A DNA stretch of 11,399 bases from Vibrio sp. (GTDB lineage: Bacteria; Pseudomonadota; Gammaproteobacteria; Enterobacterales; Vibrionaceae), in assembly GCA_007124475.1 (NCBI GenBank), contig SLFB01000348.1:1-11399 (forward strand). The letters run 5' to 3'. How positions within the stretch are numbered: the first letter of the stretch is position 1; each line of letters begins with the position of its first letter. Positions 1 through 6,723 of the stretch are shown here, piece after piece. The position numbers and the translations under genes were made by a program. The notes below the pieces were generated by a model. It searched no databases, was not told the origin of the DNA, and worked only from the letters and a program-made list of their open reading frames with translations.

Positions 1-2
1 CA

Positions 3-50
3 AGTAGGAAGGGTATAGTTATCGACATTTATCAAGAATCCTCCTACTAT
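3..50 (+). promoter_or_regulatory. Candidate yheS promoter inside an inverted repeat
   Basis: A sigma70-like pair is visible: TCGACA at 22-27 (5 of 6 to consensus) and TACTAT at 45-50 (4 of 6), 17 bases apart, about 40 bases before the yheS ATG. The pair is framed by a perfect 7-base inverted repeat, AGTAGGA at 3-9 and TCCTACT at 42-48, the right arm overlapping the -10. The repeat could be an operator or chance. Whatever lies to the left is outside the window. Confidence 0.35.
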
Positions 51-89
51 TCGCGACGACCATTCACGGCTAACTAGATACGACGTTTT

Positions 90-2009
90 ATGATTATTTT
101 CTCTGACATTCAATTACTCCGCGGCGGTAAGCCATTACTTGAACAAGCCTCGGCGACCATTCACCCCGGCGATAAAGTGGGTTTAGTGGGTAAAAACGGT
201 TGTGGTAAATCCACACTGTTTGCGTTAATGAAAGAGGAACTGTCCATTGACGCGGGATCATTCAGTCAACCCGCTCATTGGGAGCTTGCTTGGGTAGCGC
301 AAGAAACCCCAGCCTTAGAACGCCAAGCTCTGGAATACGTTATTGATGGTGACCGTGAATACCGCCGCTTAGAGCAGCAGTTACGTGAAGCTGAGCAGCA
401 AGATAATGGCACCAAAGTGGCTGAGCTGCACGGCCATCTCGACACCATCGGCGGCTATACTATTCGCGCTCGTGCTGCTGAGCTGTTGGATGGTTTGGGA
501 TTTAGCCAGCAACAAATGACGTGGAATCTCACTCAGTTCTCCGGTGGATGGCGAATGCGTCTTAACTTGGCACAAGCCTTGATATGCCGCTCTGATCTAC
601 TGCTACTTGATGAGCCAACCAACCACCTCGATTTAGACGCCGTAATGTGGCTAGAACGTTGGCTGCAAAGCTATCCTGGTACACTGGTACTGATTTCACA
701 CGACCGAGACTTTCTTGACCCTATCGTCAATCGCATTATCCATATTGAAAATCAGCAGCTCAATGAGTACACCGGTAACTATTCGTCATTTGAAGTGCAA
801 CGGGCACAAAAGTTGATGCAGCAGCAGGCACAGTACCAAAAGCAACAAAAGCAAATGGCCCATATGCAAAGCTATATTGATCGCTTTCGTTACAAAGCCT
901 CTAAAGCACGCCAAGCACAAAGCCGGATTAAAGCACTGGAAAAAATGGAACAAGTATTACCAGCGCAATTTGATAACCCCTTTAGCTTTGAGTTTCGTCA
1001 ACCGGCGGCCTTACCCAATCCGATTTTAATGATGGATAATGTCGCCGCGGGTTATGATCAACGATTGATCCTCGAAAAAATTCGTCTCAATTTAGTACCT
1101 GGTAGCCGGATCGGTCTTTTAGGACGCAACGGCGCGGGTAAATCAACGTTAATTAAGTTGCTCTCCAGTGAACTAAAACCGCAAAGTGGCGATCTTACGT
1201 ACTCTCAAGGGGTAAAAATCGGTTATTTTGCCCAGCATCAGCTAGAAACCTTACATCCTGAAGAAACCCCATTGCAGCATATGATGCAAATTGCTCCAGA
1301 AAAAACTGAACTTGAGCTACGTAATTACCTAGGCAGTTTTGGTTTTCATGGCGAAAAAGCACTAGAAAAAGTAGCGCCTTTTTCGGGTGGTGAAAAAGCT
1401 CGCCTAGTGTTGGCTTTGATTGTGTGGCAAAAGCCGAATTTACTATTGTTGGATGAGCCCACTAACCACTTAGATTTAGATATGCGTCAAGCCTTAACGT
1501 TAGCCTTGCAAAGCTTTGATGGCGCGATGGTTATTGTCAGTCACGATCGATATTTACTGCGCGCCACGACCGATGATTTGTATTTAGTCCATGATCAACA
1601 AGTGGTACCATTTGATGGGGACTTAACCGATTATTACAAGTGGCTAACCGATCAACAAAAACTTGCTCGGAAAGAAGCTCAAGCTGCACAACCTGCTAAA
1701 GACAGCGCCAACAGCGCTGCAGCAAAAAAAGAGCAAAAACGTAAAGAGGCGGATTTTCGCAAACAAACCGCACCAATTCGCAAAAAATTGACACAGCTAG
1801 AACAAAAAATGGATAGCTTAAACGAGCAGTTAGCACAAGCTGAATCACATCTTTCCGATCCCAACTTGTACGATGCGGAAAACAAAGCACAATTAACTCA
1901 AGTGCTGGCCACCCAAGCGCAAGCCAAAAGCGAATTAGAACAAGTCGAGGGCGATTGGATGGCAGTACAAGAAACTCTCGAACAGATGGAACAGGAATTT
2001 AATCAATAA
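90..2009 (+). CDS. yheS: ABC-F family ATPase YheS (ribosome-associated)
   Basis: A 639-residue cytoplasmic protein with two ABC ATPase domains and no membrane segments, the ABC-F layout; E. coli YheS is of almost the same length. Domain 1 has Walker A at 34-42 (GKNGCGKST), signature FSGGW at 150-154 and Walker B DEPTNHLD at 174-181. The linker (about 235-290) is Gln/Lys/Arg-rich and helical, matching the P-site tRNA-interaction segment of ABC-F factors. Domain 2 has Walker A at 345-353 (GRNGAGKST), signature FSGGE at 431-435 and Walker B ending in E456. The C-terminal 100 residues are charged and coiled-coil-like. Known ABC-F proteins act at the ribosomal E site on stalled or initiating ribosomes; the specific role of YheS is less settled. 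The Shine-Dalgarno is poor. The stop TAA shares its last A with the next ATG, so the two genes are translationally coupled. Confidence 0.93.
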   Translation: MIIFSDIQLLRGGKPLLEQASATIHPGDKVGLVGKNGCGKSTLFALMKEELSIDAGSFSQPAHWELAWVAQETPALERQALEYVIDGDREYRRLEQQLREAEQQDNGTKVAELHGHLDTIGGYTIRARAAELLDGLGFSQQQMTWNLTQFSGGWRMRLNLAQALICRSDLLLLDEPTNHLDLDAVMWLERWLQSYPGTLVLISHDRDFLDPIVNRIIHIENQQLNEYTGNYSSFEVQRAQKLMQQQAQYQKQQKQMAHMQSYIDRFRYKASKARQAQSRIKALEKMEQVLPAQFDNPFSFEFRQPAALPNPILMMDNVAAGYDQRLILEKIRLNLVPGSRIGLLGRNGAGKSTLIKLLSSELKPQSGDLTYSQGVKIGYFAQHQLETLHPEETPLQHMMQIAPEKTELELRNYLGSFGFHGEKALEKVAPFSGGEKARLVLALIVWQKPNLLLLDEPTNHLDLDMRQALTLALQSFDGAMVIVSHDRYLLRATTDDLYLVHDQQVVPFDGDLTDYYKWLTDQQKLARKEAQAAQPAKDSANSAAAKKEQKRKEADFRKQTAPIRKKLTQLEQKMDSLNEQLAQAESHLSDPNLYDAENKAQLTQVLATQAQAKSELEQVEGDWMAVQETLEQMEQEFNQ

Positions 2010-2479
2010 TGGCTTCCAAGCACGCACCTTCATCACTGACGCTAGAAAAACTATGGCAATTTAGTCTTGATTACTACGCGGTTCATGAAGTGAAAGAGGC
2101 GTGCTTGTGCCTACAAAATCACCATCACGGTAATGTGAACTTACTCTTACTGCTCAAGTGGCTAGATGAAAACAAACTCACTATCAACTCAGCAGACTGG
2201 TCTTGCTTATTAACCGGTTTACAAGAGTCAGAAACCCTCGTGCATGCTTTTCGAGATTTGAGACGTCGATTAAAAGTGTATCTGCCTGAAAGTTTGTATC
2301 GTGAAGCGTTACAGTTTGAACTTTGTCTTGAAAAACAACAACAAGCTGAGCTTATTGCTTGGGTTAATCAATTCACATTAACCCCCAACCAAGGGCAAGC
2401 GCTGACAGAGCGTTATTGTCAGCAACTTGGCGCTGAGCACTTAGCTCGCGTGTTTGCATTGCCACTAGCCCAAACTTAA
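2009..2479 (+). CDS. TIGR02444 / DUF2390 family protein
   Basis: A 156-residue soluble protein of unknown function. The N-terminal half carries what I recall as the TIGR02444 pattern: LWQFSLDYYA near 15-24, a Cys pair in EACLCLQ, then NVNLLLLLKWL, a leucine-rich helix. There is no signal peptide or catalytic motif I can name. The ATG overlaps the yheS stop by one base, and AGGA at 1993-1996 could serve as ribosome binding site. Only 18 bases separate its stop from yheT, so yheS, this gene and yheT read as one operon. Genes of this family recur beside yheS in Vibrio- and Pseudomonas-type genomes, which hints at a shared but unknown task. The family assignment is from memory. Confidence 0.8.
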   Translation: MASKHAPSSLTLEKLWQFSLDYYAVHEVKEACLCLQNHHHGNVNLLLLLKWLDENKLTINSADWSCLLTGLQESETLVHAFRDLRRRLKVYLPESLYREALQFELCLEKQQQAELIAWVNQFTLTPNQGQALTERYCQQLGAEHLARVFALPLAQT

Positions 2480-2497
2480 CCCGTTGAAAGGTTATTT

Positions 2498-3466
2498 ATG
2501 TCGCCATTTATTGCCGCCAAAGGATTGAGTAATCCACATTTACAAACACTACTGCCACGCTTACTCCGCCGCGCACCATGCTTTACTCCTGTTTGGCAAA
2601 CCTTAACCACACCAGATGGCGACTTTCTCGATTTAGCCTGGAGTGAACCTATGGCACAAGCGGTCAACAAACCGATTTTTGTGTTATTCCATGGTTTAGA
2701 AGGCAGTTTTTACAGCCCTTACGCTAACGGATTAATGAAGGCATTTGCTGATCACGGCTGGTTATCGGTGATGATGCATTTTCGAGGCTGCAGTGGTAAA
2801 CCCAACCGTTTAGCACGGGCTTATCATTCAGGGGAAACTGAAGACCCACGCTTTGTGCTTGAATACCTACGCCAACAATTCCCGCAGCGCACAATCATCG
2901 CAACCGGTGTGTCACTGGGTGGCAATATGCTAGTTAACTACCTGGCACGTTATCGACATGATCCGCTCATCGATGCCGCCAACGTGATCTCAGCGCCATT
3001 AGATCTCGCGGCCTGCTCGCAGCGTATTGAAAACGGGTTTTCCAAGTTGTATCGCCGCTACTTATTATCATCATTAAAACGCAACGCGCTAAAAAAAGCC
3101 CCTTTATTACAAAATACATTGGGCTTAACCCCCGAGGCGATTCGCCAAGTGACCAAACTTTATCAGTTTGATGATTTGATCACCGCGCCATTGCATGGTT
3201 TTCAGAACGCGCACGATTACTACCACCAATGCTCAGGGTTACAAAAACTCGATCAAATTAGCATTCCGACGCTGATCATTCATGCGGCCGATGATCCTTT
3301 TATGACCGATGCTGTGATCCCTCGTGGTCAACTAAATCCTCTTATTGACTATCAATTGTATCAGCACGGCGGTCATGTTGGTTTTGTCAGCGGCCATCTT
3401 GGCCAAGTCCGTTTTTGGTTAGAACACGCTCTACCCCTTTATTATAAAGAAGTCACCAACGGCTGA
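2498..3466 (+). CDS. yheT: YheT-type alpha/beta hydrolase
   Basis: A 322-residue alpha/beta-hydrolase of the YheT/ABHD1-3 (UPF0017) family, slightly shorter than E. coli YheT. The visible catalytic set is the nucleophile elbow GVSLGG with S139, an acid in HAADDP (D265 or D266) and H293 in GGHVGF. LFHGLEGS near 65-72 carries the HG oxyanion-loop motif. No lipoprotein or export signal is seen, so it is probably cytoplasmic. The substrate is unknown; relatives act on acyl esters. The start is supported by AAAGG at 2487-2491, six bases before the ATG. It lies 18 bases after the TIGR02444 gene and ends 78 bases before yheU. Confidence 0.9.
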   Translation: MSPFIAAKGLSNPHLQTLLPRLLRRAPCFTPVWQTLTTPDGDFLDLAWSEPMAQAVNKPIFVLFHGLEGSFYSPYANGLMKAFADHGWLSVMMHFRGCSGKPNRLARAYHSGETEDPRFVLEYLRQQFPQRTIIATGVSLGGNMLVNYLARYRHDPLIDAANVISAPLDLAACSQRIENGFSKLYRRYLLSSLKRNALKKAPLLQNTLGLTPEAIRQVTKLYQFDDLITAPLHGFQNAHDYYHQCSGLQKLDQISIPTLIIHAADDPFMTDAVIPRGQLNPLIDYQLYQHGGHVGFVSGHLGQVRFWLEHALPLYYKEVTNG

Positions 3467-3471
3467 AAAAT

Positions 3472-3504
3472 CCGCTTGTAAGGTCAACAGACCCTAGGTA
3501 GCGG
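3472..3504 (+). other. Imperfect hairpin between yheT and yheU
   Basis: Just after the yheT stop, CCGCT (3472-3476) can pair with AGCGG (3500-3504), with an inner stem GGTC/GACC (3482-3485, 3490-3493) closed by AACA. No T-run follows, so this is not an intrinsic terminator. It may mark partial termination or processing before yheU. A TATACT box at 3514-3519 could be a -10 for yheU, but I see no good -35. Confidence 0.3.
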
Positions 3505-3544
3505 TGAAAATTCTATACTTAATTCATAAAATCATGAGGTATTT

Positions 3545-3754
3545 ATGATCGTTCCTTGGCAACAAATTGCTCCTGAAACCTTAACTAACTTAATTCGTGA
3601 ATTCGTTTTACGAGAAGGCACAGATTATGGAGAGCAGGAAGTCACCTTGGATGAAAAAATTGACCAAGTTAAAACTCAATTAAGTCGCGGCGAAGTGATG
3701 ATTGTGTATTCAGAGCTGCACGAAAGCATTGATATAAAAACCAAAAATAATTAA
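3545..3754 (+). CDS. yheU: UPF0270 protein YheU
   Basis: A 69-residue cytoplasmic protein matching the YheU (UPF0270) family throughout: N-terminal [13 protein letters not shown], central [11 protein letters not shown], and C-terminal [12 protein letters not shown], about the length of E. coli YheU (72 residues). Its biochemical function is unknown; I see no enzyme motif. The start is supported by GAGGT at 3535-3539. In E. coli yheU also follows yheT and lies near prkB, so the neighbourhood is ancestral. The last residues are variable and polar (KTKNN). Confidence 0.9.
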   Translation: MIVPWQQIAPETLTNLIREFVLREGTDYGEQEVTLDEKIDQVKTQLSRGEVMIVYSELHESIDIKTKNN

Positions 3755-3786
3755 CCATAACGAAAGCCATAGATAGCGCCCATCAT

Positions 3787-3819
3787 CCCCATCAGCATAG
3801 ATAAACTCTATGAGTGGGG
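3787..3819 (+). other. Hairpin downstream of yheU
   Basis: An imperfect stem-loop begins 32 bases after the yheU stop: CCCCA (3787-3791) pairs with TGGGG (3815-3819) and CATAGA (3796-3801) with TCTATG (3807-3812), with a 5-base loop and a 4x2 internal loop. No T-run follows directly (the next, TTTTTT, is at 3866-3871), so I call it a 3'-end or stability structure rather than a terminator. Confidence 0.35.
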
Positions 3820-3869
3820 TGAACGAACGTCGTCCCCTGCTGCTTCCATCGACAAGGTAATCGAGTTTT

Positions 3870-3900
3870 TTGCCTGGAAGGTTTTTTTCCATGATATAGT
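3870..3900 (+). promoter_or_regulatory. Candidate prkB promoter
   Basis: TATAGT at 3895-3900 matches the sigma70 -10 at five of six positions and is preceded by TTGCCT at 3870-3875, a partial -35, with a long 19-base spacer. Initiation near 3907 would give a leader of about 44 bases, exactly the structured segment described next. The long spacer makes this tentative. Confidence 0.35.
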
Positions 3901-3913
3901 AATGAATAGTTAT

Positions 3914-3950
3914 GGGCTTTGCCCTCAAGGAATCATAGACAAGGTTTGTC
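3914..3950 (+). promoter_or_regulatory. Structured translation-initiation region of prkB
   Basis: Three elements are packed before the prkB ATG: hairpin GGGC-TTT-GCCC (3914-3924), a good Shine-Dalgarno AAGGA (3927-3931), and hairpin GACAA-GGT-TTGTC (3938-3950) abutting the ATG at 3951. AAGGA is 19 bases from the ATG when unfolded, but only 6 if the second hairpin forms. The second hairpin itself contains a weaker AAGG (3941-3944) at normal spacing, which folding would hide. The start may therefore be served by either site depending on folding. Confidence 0.4.
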
Positions 3951-4820
3951 ATGTCAGCAAAACATCCAATTATCGCAGTCACCGGCTCATCTGGGGCAGG
4001 CACAACGACGACATCGGAAGCTTTTCGAAAAATGTTCAACATGATGAACATTAAACCCGCTTGGGTCGAAGGGGATAGTTTTCATCGCTTCACTCGCCCA
4101 GAAATGGATATTGAAATTCGTAAAGCCCGTGAGCAAGGCCGCCATATTAGTTATTTTGGCCCACAAGCAAACGACTTCCCTGCTCTACAAGACTTTTTCC
4201 GACAATATGGTAAAACCGGCACTGGGCAAATCCGTCGTTACTTACATACTTTTGATGAAGCTGTACCTTATAATCAAATGCCAGGCACTTTTACCCCATG
4301 GCAAGAGTTACCGGATGACACTAACGTTCTGTTTTACGAAGGCTTGCACGGCGCAGTGGTGGATGGTGAAGTCAACGTTGCCCAACATGTCGATTTTTTA
4401 ATTGGCATGGTACCGATTGTTAACTTAGAGTGGATTCAAAAATACGTTCGTGACACCCGTGACCGTGGCCATTCACGAGAAGCGGTCATGGATTCTGTTG
4501 TCCGCTCAATGGACGATTACCTCAACTACATTACGCCACAGTTTTCTCGCACCCACATCAATTTTCAACGAGTACCGACGGTTGATACTTCAAACCCTCT
4601 CAATGCCAAAGGCATTCCGAGTTTGGATGAAAGTTTTGTGGTTATCCGTTTACGTGGCATCAAAAATGTCGATTACCCTTATTTATTGGCCATGATTGAT
4701 GGCTCATTCATGTCTCGCCACAATACCATTGTCGTGCCCGGCGGCAAGATGGGCTTTGCTATGGAGCTTATTGTTAAGCCTTTACTACAACAATTAATTG
4801 AATCTGGGAAGATAGGTTAA
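3951..4820 (+). CDS. prkB: Phosphoribulokinase-family P-loop kinase PrkB
   Basis: A 289-residue cytoplasmic protein, the same length as E. coli PrkB as recalled and collinear with it. The P-loop is GSSGAGTTTT (12-21), the lysine-less form also seen in proteobacterial Calvin-cycle phosphoribulokinases. Further motifs are EGDSFHR followed by RPEMD, RHISYFGP, LFYEGLHG (Walker B-like strand), PIVNLEWIQK, GHSREAVMDSVVRSM (Arg/Lys-rich substrate-binding stretch) and VPGGKMG near the C-terminus. The family phosphorylates ribulose 5-phosphate to the 1,5-bisphosphate, but no RuBisCO is in view and PrkB homologues occur in heterotrophs, so the physiological substrate is an open question. It is codirectional with crp, 289 bases upstream; E. 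coli has an extra gene between them (the OsmC-like yhfA), which is absent here. Confidence 0.92.
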   Translation: MSAKHPIIAVTGSSGAGTTTTSEAFRKMFNMMNIKPAWVEGDSFHRFTRPEMDIEIRKAREQGRHISYFGPQANDFPALQDFFRQYGKTGTGQIRRYLHTFDEAVPYNQMPGTFTPWQELPDDTNVLFYEGLHGAVVDGEVNVAQHVDFLIGMVPIVNLEWIQKYVRDTRDRGHSREAVMDSVVRSMDDYLNYITPQFSRTHINFQRVPTVDTSNPLNAKGIPSLDESFVVIRLRGIKNVDYPYLLAMIDGSFMSRHNTIVVPGGKMGFAMELIVKPLLQQLIESGKIG

Positions 4821-4921
4821 CGTGCACTCAACCAATGATAACAACAATCAATGGCCATGAATAAATTAAGCGATAGCAAACTTAACACGATTACTTTTCA
4901 TACCGTGATCATGTGCACGTT
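4819..4921. repeat. Nine-base inverted repeat spanning the prkB-crp gap
   Basis: AACGTGCAC at 4819-4827 begins inside the prkB stop codon and is the exact reverse complement of GTGCACGTT at 4913-4921, with 85 bases between. The second arm lies in the candidate CRP site. Both contain the self-complementary hexamer GTGCAC. It could be a pair of protein-binding half sites, a long-range RNA stem, or coincidence. Confidence 0.3.
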
Positions 4922-4952
4922 TTTGCGTAAAATATCCATGCTTTGATACGAT
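4901..4952 (+). promoter_or_regulatory. Candidate crp promoter with CRP autoregulatory site
   Basis: A CRP-like palindrome occupies about 4901-4922: CGTGA, six bases, GCACG (4904-4919), seven of ten to TGTGA-N6-TCACA. Downstream are TTGCGT (4923-4928) and an extended -10, TG-A-TACGAT (4944-4952), 18 bases from that -35. Initiation near 4959 would put the site about 47 bases upstream and give a leader of about 150 bases, comparable to the long crp leader known in E. coli. The rest of the 4821-5109 gap holds no gene that I can support; other AT-rich boxes (TAAAAT at 4928 and 4953, TACTAT at 4983) are alternative -10 candidates. Confidence 0.4.
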
Positions 4953-5052
4953 TAAAATCAAGAAATCATGTCCGAAAAAGGATACTATTCCTAACTGAAC
5001 ACAAGATAGCTTGCAGCCATTAGGAAGTCCTTTTATTCTAGTTAACCTTTAG

Positions 5053-5083
5053 GCTTCGCTAAGATATACGGACAGCGGCGAGC
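5053..5083 (+). other. crp leader hairpin and GACAGCGGCG motif
   Basis: In the last 60 bases before crp, GCTTCGC (5053-5059) can pair with GCGAGC (5078-5083) with one bulged T, enclosing an 18-base loop. The stem overlaps GACAGCGGCG (5071-5080), which I recall also being present in the E. coli crp leader shortly before the start. A clear GAGGAAG Shine-Dalgarno follows at 5094-5100, nine bases before the ATG. Confidence 0.35.
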
Positions 5084-5109
5084 GTACCCTGCAGAGGAAG
5101 TAAGATATT

Positions 5110-5742
5110 ATGGTTCTAGGTAAACCTCAAACCGACCCAACATTAGAGTGGTTCCTTTCACATTGTCATATTCATAAATACCCGTCAAAAAGCACGCTGA
5201 TCCATGCGGGCGAAAAAGCAGAGACTTTATACTACATAGTAAAAGGGTCTGTTGCGGTGTTGATTAAGGATGAAGAAGGTAAAGAAATGATCCTTTCTTA
5301 CCTTAACCAAGGTGATTTTATTGGTGAACTTGGTCTATTCGAAGAAGATCAAGAACGTACCGCCTGGGTTCGAGCTAAATCACCTTGTGAAGTTGCCGAA
5401 ATTTCTTTTAAGAAATTCCGTCAATTAATTCAGGTCAACCCAGATATTCTGATGCGCCTGTCTGGACAAATGGCTCGTCGTCTACAAGTTACCAGTCAAA
5501 AGGTTGGCGACTTAGCTTTCTTAGACGTAACAGGTCGTATTGCGCAAACATTACTCAACCTTGCCAAGCAGCCTGATGCCATGACCCATCCTGATGGCAT
5601 GCAAATTAAGATCACTCGTCAAGAAATTGGTCAAATCGTCGGTTGCTCGCGTGAAACCGTTGGCCGCATCCTAAAAATGCTTGAAGAACAAAACCTTATC
5701 TCAGCCCATGGTAAAACCATCGTGGTTTATGGTACGCGTTAA
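5110..5742 (+). CDS. crp: cAMP receptor protein (CRP/CAP)
   Basis: A 210-residue global regulator that binds cAMP and DNA as a dimer, the same length as E. coli CRP and nearly identical by eye. The N-terminal beta-roll carries the cAMP pocket (numbered without Met: E72, R82, T127, S128); residue 83 is Thr where E. coli has Ser, a variant I associate with Vibrio. The helix-turn-helix recognition helix CSRETVGR keeps R180, E181 and R185, so the DNA target should be the usual TGTGA-N6-TCACA. Activating-region residues H19, H21 and K101 and the 156-164 loop are intact. The start is supported by GAGGAAG nine bases upstream. The gene has its own promoter region and a strong terminator, so it is probably expressed as a single unit and autoregulated. 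Confidence 0.98.
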   Translation: MVLGKPQTDPTLEWFLSHCHIHKYPSKSTLIHAGEKAETLYYIVKGSVAVLIKDEEGKEMILSYLNQGDFIGELGLFEEDQERTAWVRAKSPCEVAEISFKKFRQLIQVNPDILMRLSGQMARRLQVTSQKVGDLAFLDVTGRIAQTLLNLAKQPDAMTHPDGMQIKITRQEIGQIVGCSRETVGRILKMLEEQNLISAHGKTIVVYGTR

Positions 5743-5768
5743 GTTCTCACCATAAATGAATTTCCCGT

Positions 5769-5802
5769 AAAAGCTACTTTAGTACTCTAAAGTAGCTTTT
5801 TT
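5769..5802 (+). terminator. Intrinsic terminator of crp, probably bidirectional
   Basis: A perfect 14-base-pair stem, 5769-5782 with 5787-5800, closed by the 4-base loop TACT and ending in six T (5797-5802), begins 27 bases after the crp stop. On the minus strand the stem ends in four T, so it can also stop readthrough from the converging DUF1338 gene. Confidence 0.9.
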
Positions 5803-5838
5803 GTTATTCATCGCTGGCAGCCTATCGATGGAAAACAC

Positions 5839-5861
5839 CGCCAAAACAAGATGATTTGGCG
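5839..5861 (-). terminator. Hairpin after the DUF1338 gene, possible terminator
   Basis: CGCCAAA (5839-5845) and TTTGGCG (5855-5861) form a perfect 7-base-pair stem with a 9-base loop, starting five bases past the DUF1338 stop. On the minus strand the stem is followed by GTGTTTTCC, a weak T-tract. It probably ends the astC-astA-astD-DUF1338 transcript together with the crp terminator hairpin. Confidence 0.45.
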
Positions 5862-5866
5862 AACGG

Positions 5867-6661
5867 CTAACTAAGGTCAGTACTTTCAAAAATTTTATCG
5901 GCCGAAGCAGCAACAAACCCGCTGTATAGCTCACCATTAGCCATCGGATAACGCTTAGCAAATTCATAAAATCCGCCAGGGATCATTTCTGTCCCTTCAG
6001 TAAAAGCCACTGGGACTTTATCAGCCATCGTCGACGATTGCTCTAACAGCAGTTCTGGTGTACCTTTCACTTCACCGCCATTTTCATTGATAATAAAGCC
6101 AGCCTGACGCAAATGATCATTAACCGCTTTCACTTGATTAAATGCTTTAAGCTGATTAACACTGACCGTAAAATGATTCGCACCATAACCGTGTGCCGCT
6201 AACCAGGCTGCATATTCACTCTCTTGCGCTAAGATTTGGTAATCCGCAAACGAGAGATCCCATAAACGCCCCGCAAAAAGAAAATCAGCCTGAGCAAGGC
6301 GAGTCGTCTCCACTTGAGCCACTAACTTAGCCACGATTGTTTGTAAATCCGTTGAACACTCTTCAACTTTTAACTCACTAATAAAAACTTTAGGCAGCTT
6401 AGGATCTGAGTGCTCGTAATGCTTAGCCACTAATTTTTTGCTCTCAAACAGATAATCACCGCAGGCTTGGTAACCTAAATCTAAAAAGGTCTTCGCCAAG
6501 GTTTCGATACCTAGCGGGGCAACATTAAACGTTCTTAGCGCAATATGATCATTAATGAGCGCCTCATCTTCTTGCAACAGTTGATGAACCTTTTCGGCGG
6601 AGGGACAAAGGCGTTGAATGTAGTCGTTCCATAACAATTGAAAAAGTGCATTTGGCGTCAT
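5867..6661 (-). CDS. DUF1338 protein, HglS/YdcJ-like non-haem iron enzyme
   Basis: A 264-residue cytoplasmic protein of the DUF1338 family, the short single-domain form; HglS and YdcJ are near 450-460 residues. Characterised relatives (HglS of Pseudomonas putida) are Fe(II) enzymes converting 2-oxoadipate to D-2-hydroxyglutarate. The expected metal-ligand pattern is visible: H39 in NDHIALRTF, H163 in GANHFTVSV and E233 in GGFYEFAKRYP, with R43 after the first His as a likely carboxylate contact. The start is fixed by a strong AAGGAGG at 6666-6672. It is last in the astC-astA-astD cluster, after a 170-base gap with two hairpins. The neighbours suggest a 2-oxoacid from amino-acid catabolism as substrate, but the context concerns arginine rather than lysine, so HglS activity should not be assumed. 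Confidence 0.85.
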   Translation of the reverse strand: MTPNALFQLLWNDYIQRLCPSAEKVHQLLQEDEALINDHIALRTFNVAPLGIETLAKTFLDLGYQACGDYLFESKKLVAKHYEHSDPKLPKVFISELKVEECSTDLQTIVAKLVAQVETTRLAQADFLFAGRLWDLSFADYQILAQESEYAAWLAAHGYGANHFTVSVNQLKAFNQVKAVNDHLRQAGFIINENGGEVKGTPELLLEQSSTMADKVPVAFTEGTEMIPGGFYEFAKRYPMANGELYSGFVAASADKIFESTDLS

Positions 6662-6687
6662 GACGCCTCCTTATCAAGTGATTCAAG

Positions 6688-6707
6688 GCCTCTATCACAT
6701 CAGAGGC
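6688..6707 (-). other. Hairpin in the DUF1338 leader
   Basis: GCCTCT (6688-6693) and AGAGGC (6702-6707) form a perfect 6-base-pair stem with an 8-base loop. On the minus-strand transcript it lies 15 bases upstream of the DUF1338 Shine-Dalgarno. It may stabilise the 5' end of a processed transcript; it does not hide the ribosome binding site. Confidence 0.4.
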
Positions 6708-6723
6708 ATAGTCGTTAACAACA

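Noticed and set aside
3810..3860. A 16-codon frame (MSGVNERRPLLLPSTR) upstream of prkB that could be a leader peptide
   Set aside because: No ribosome binding site and its ATG lies in the hairpin stem after yheU; no terminator/antiterminator arrangement follows.
3710..4051. A 113-codon minus-strand open frame over the yheU end and prkB start
   Set aside because: It overlaps two well-supported plus-strand genes and structured leader DNA; the product resembles no family I know.
4851..4946. A 31-codon plus-strand frame in the prkB-crp gap (starting MAMNKL)
   Set aside because: No Shine-Dalgarno before the ATG, it runs through the CRP-like site and the promoter candidates, and the composition is unremarkable.
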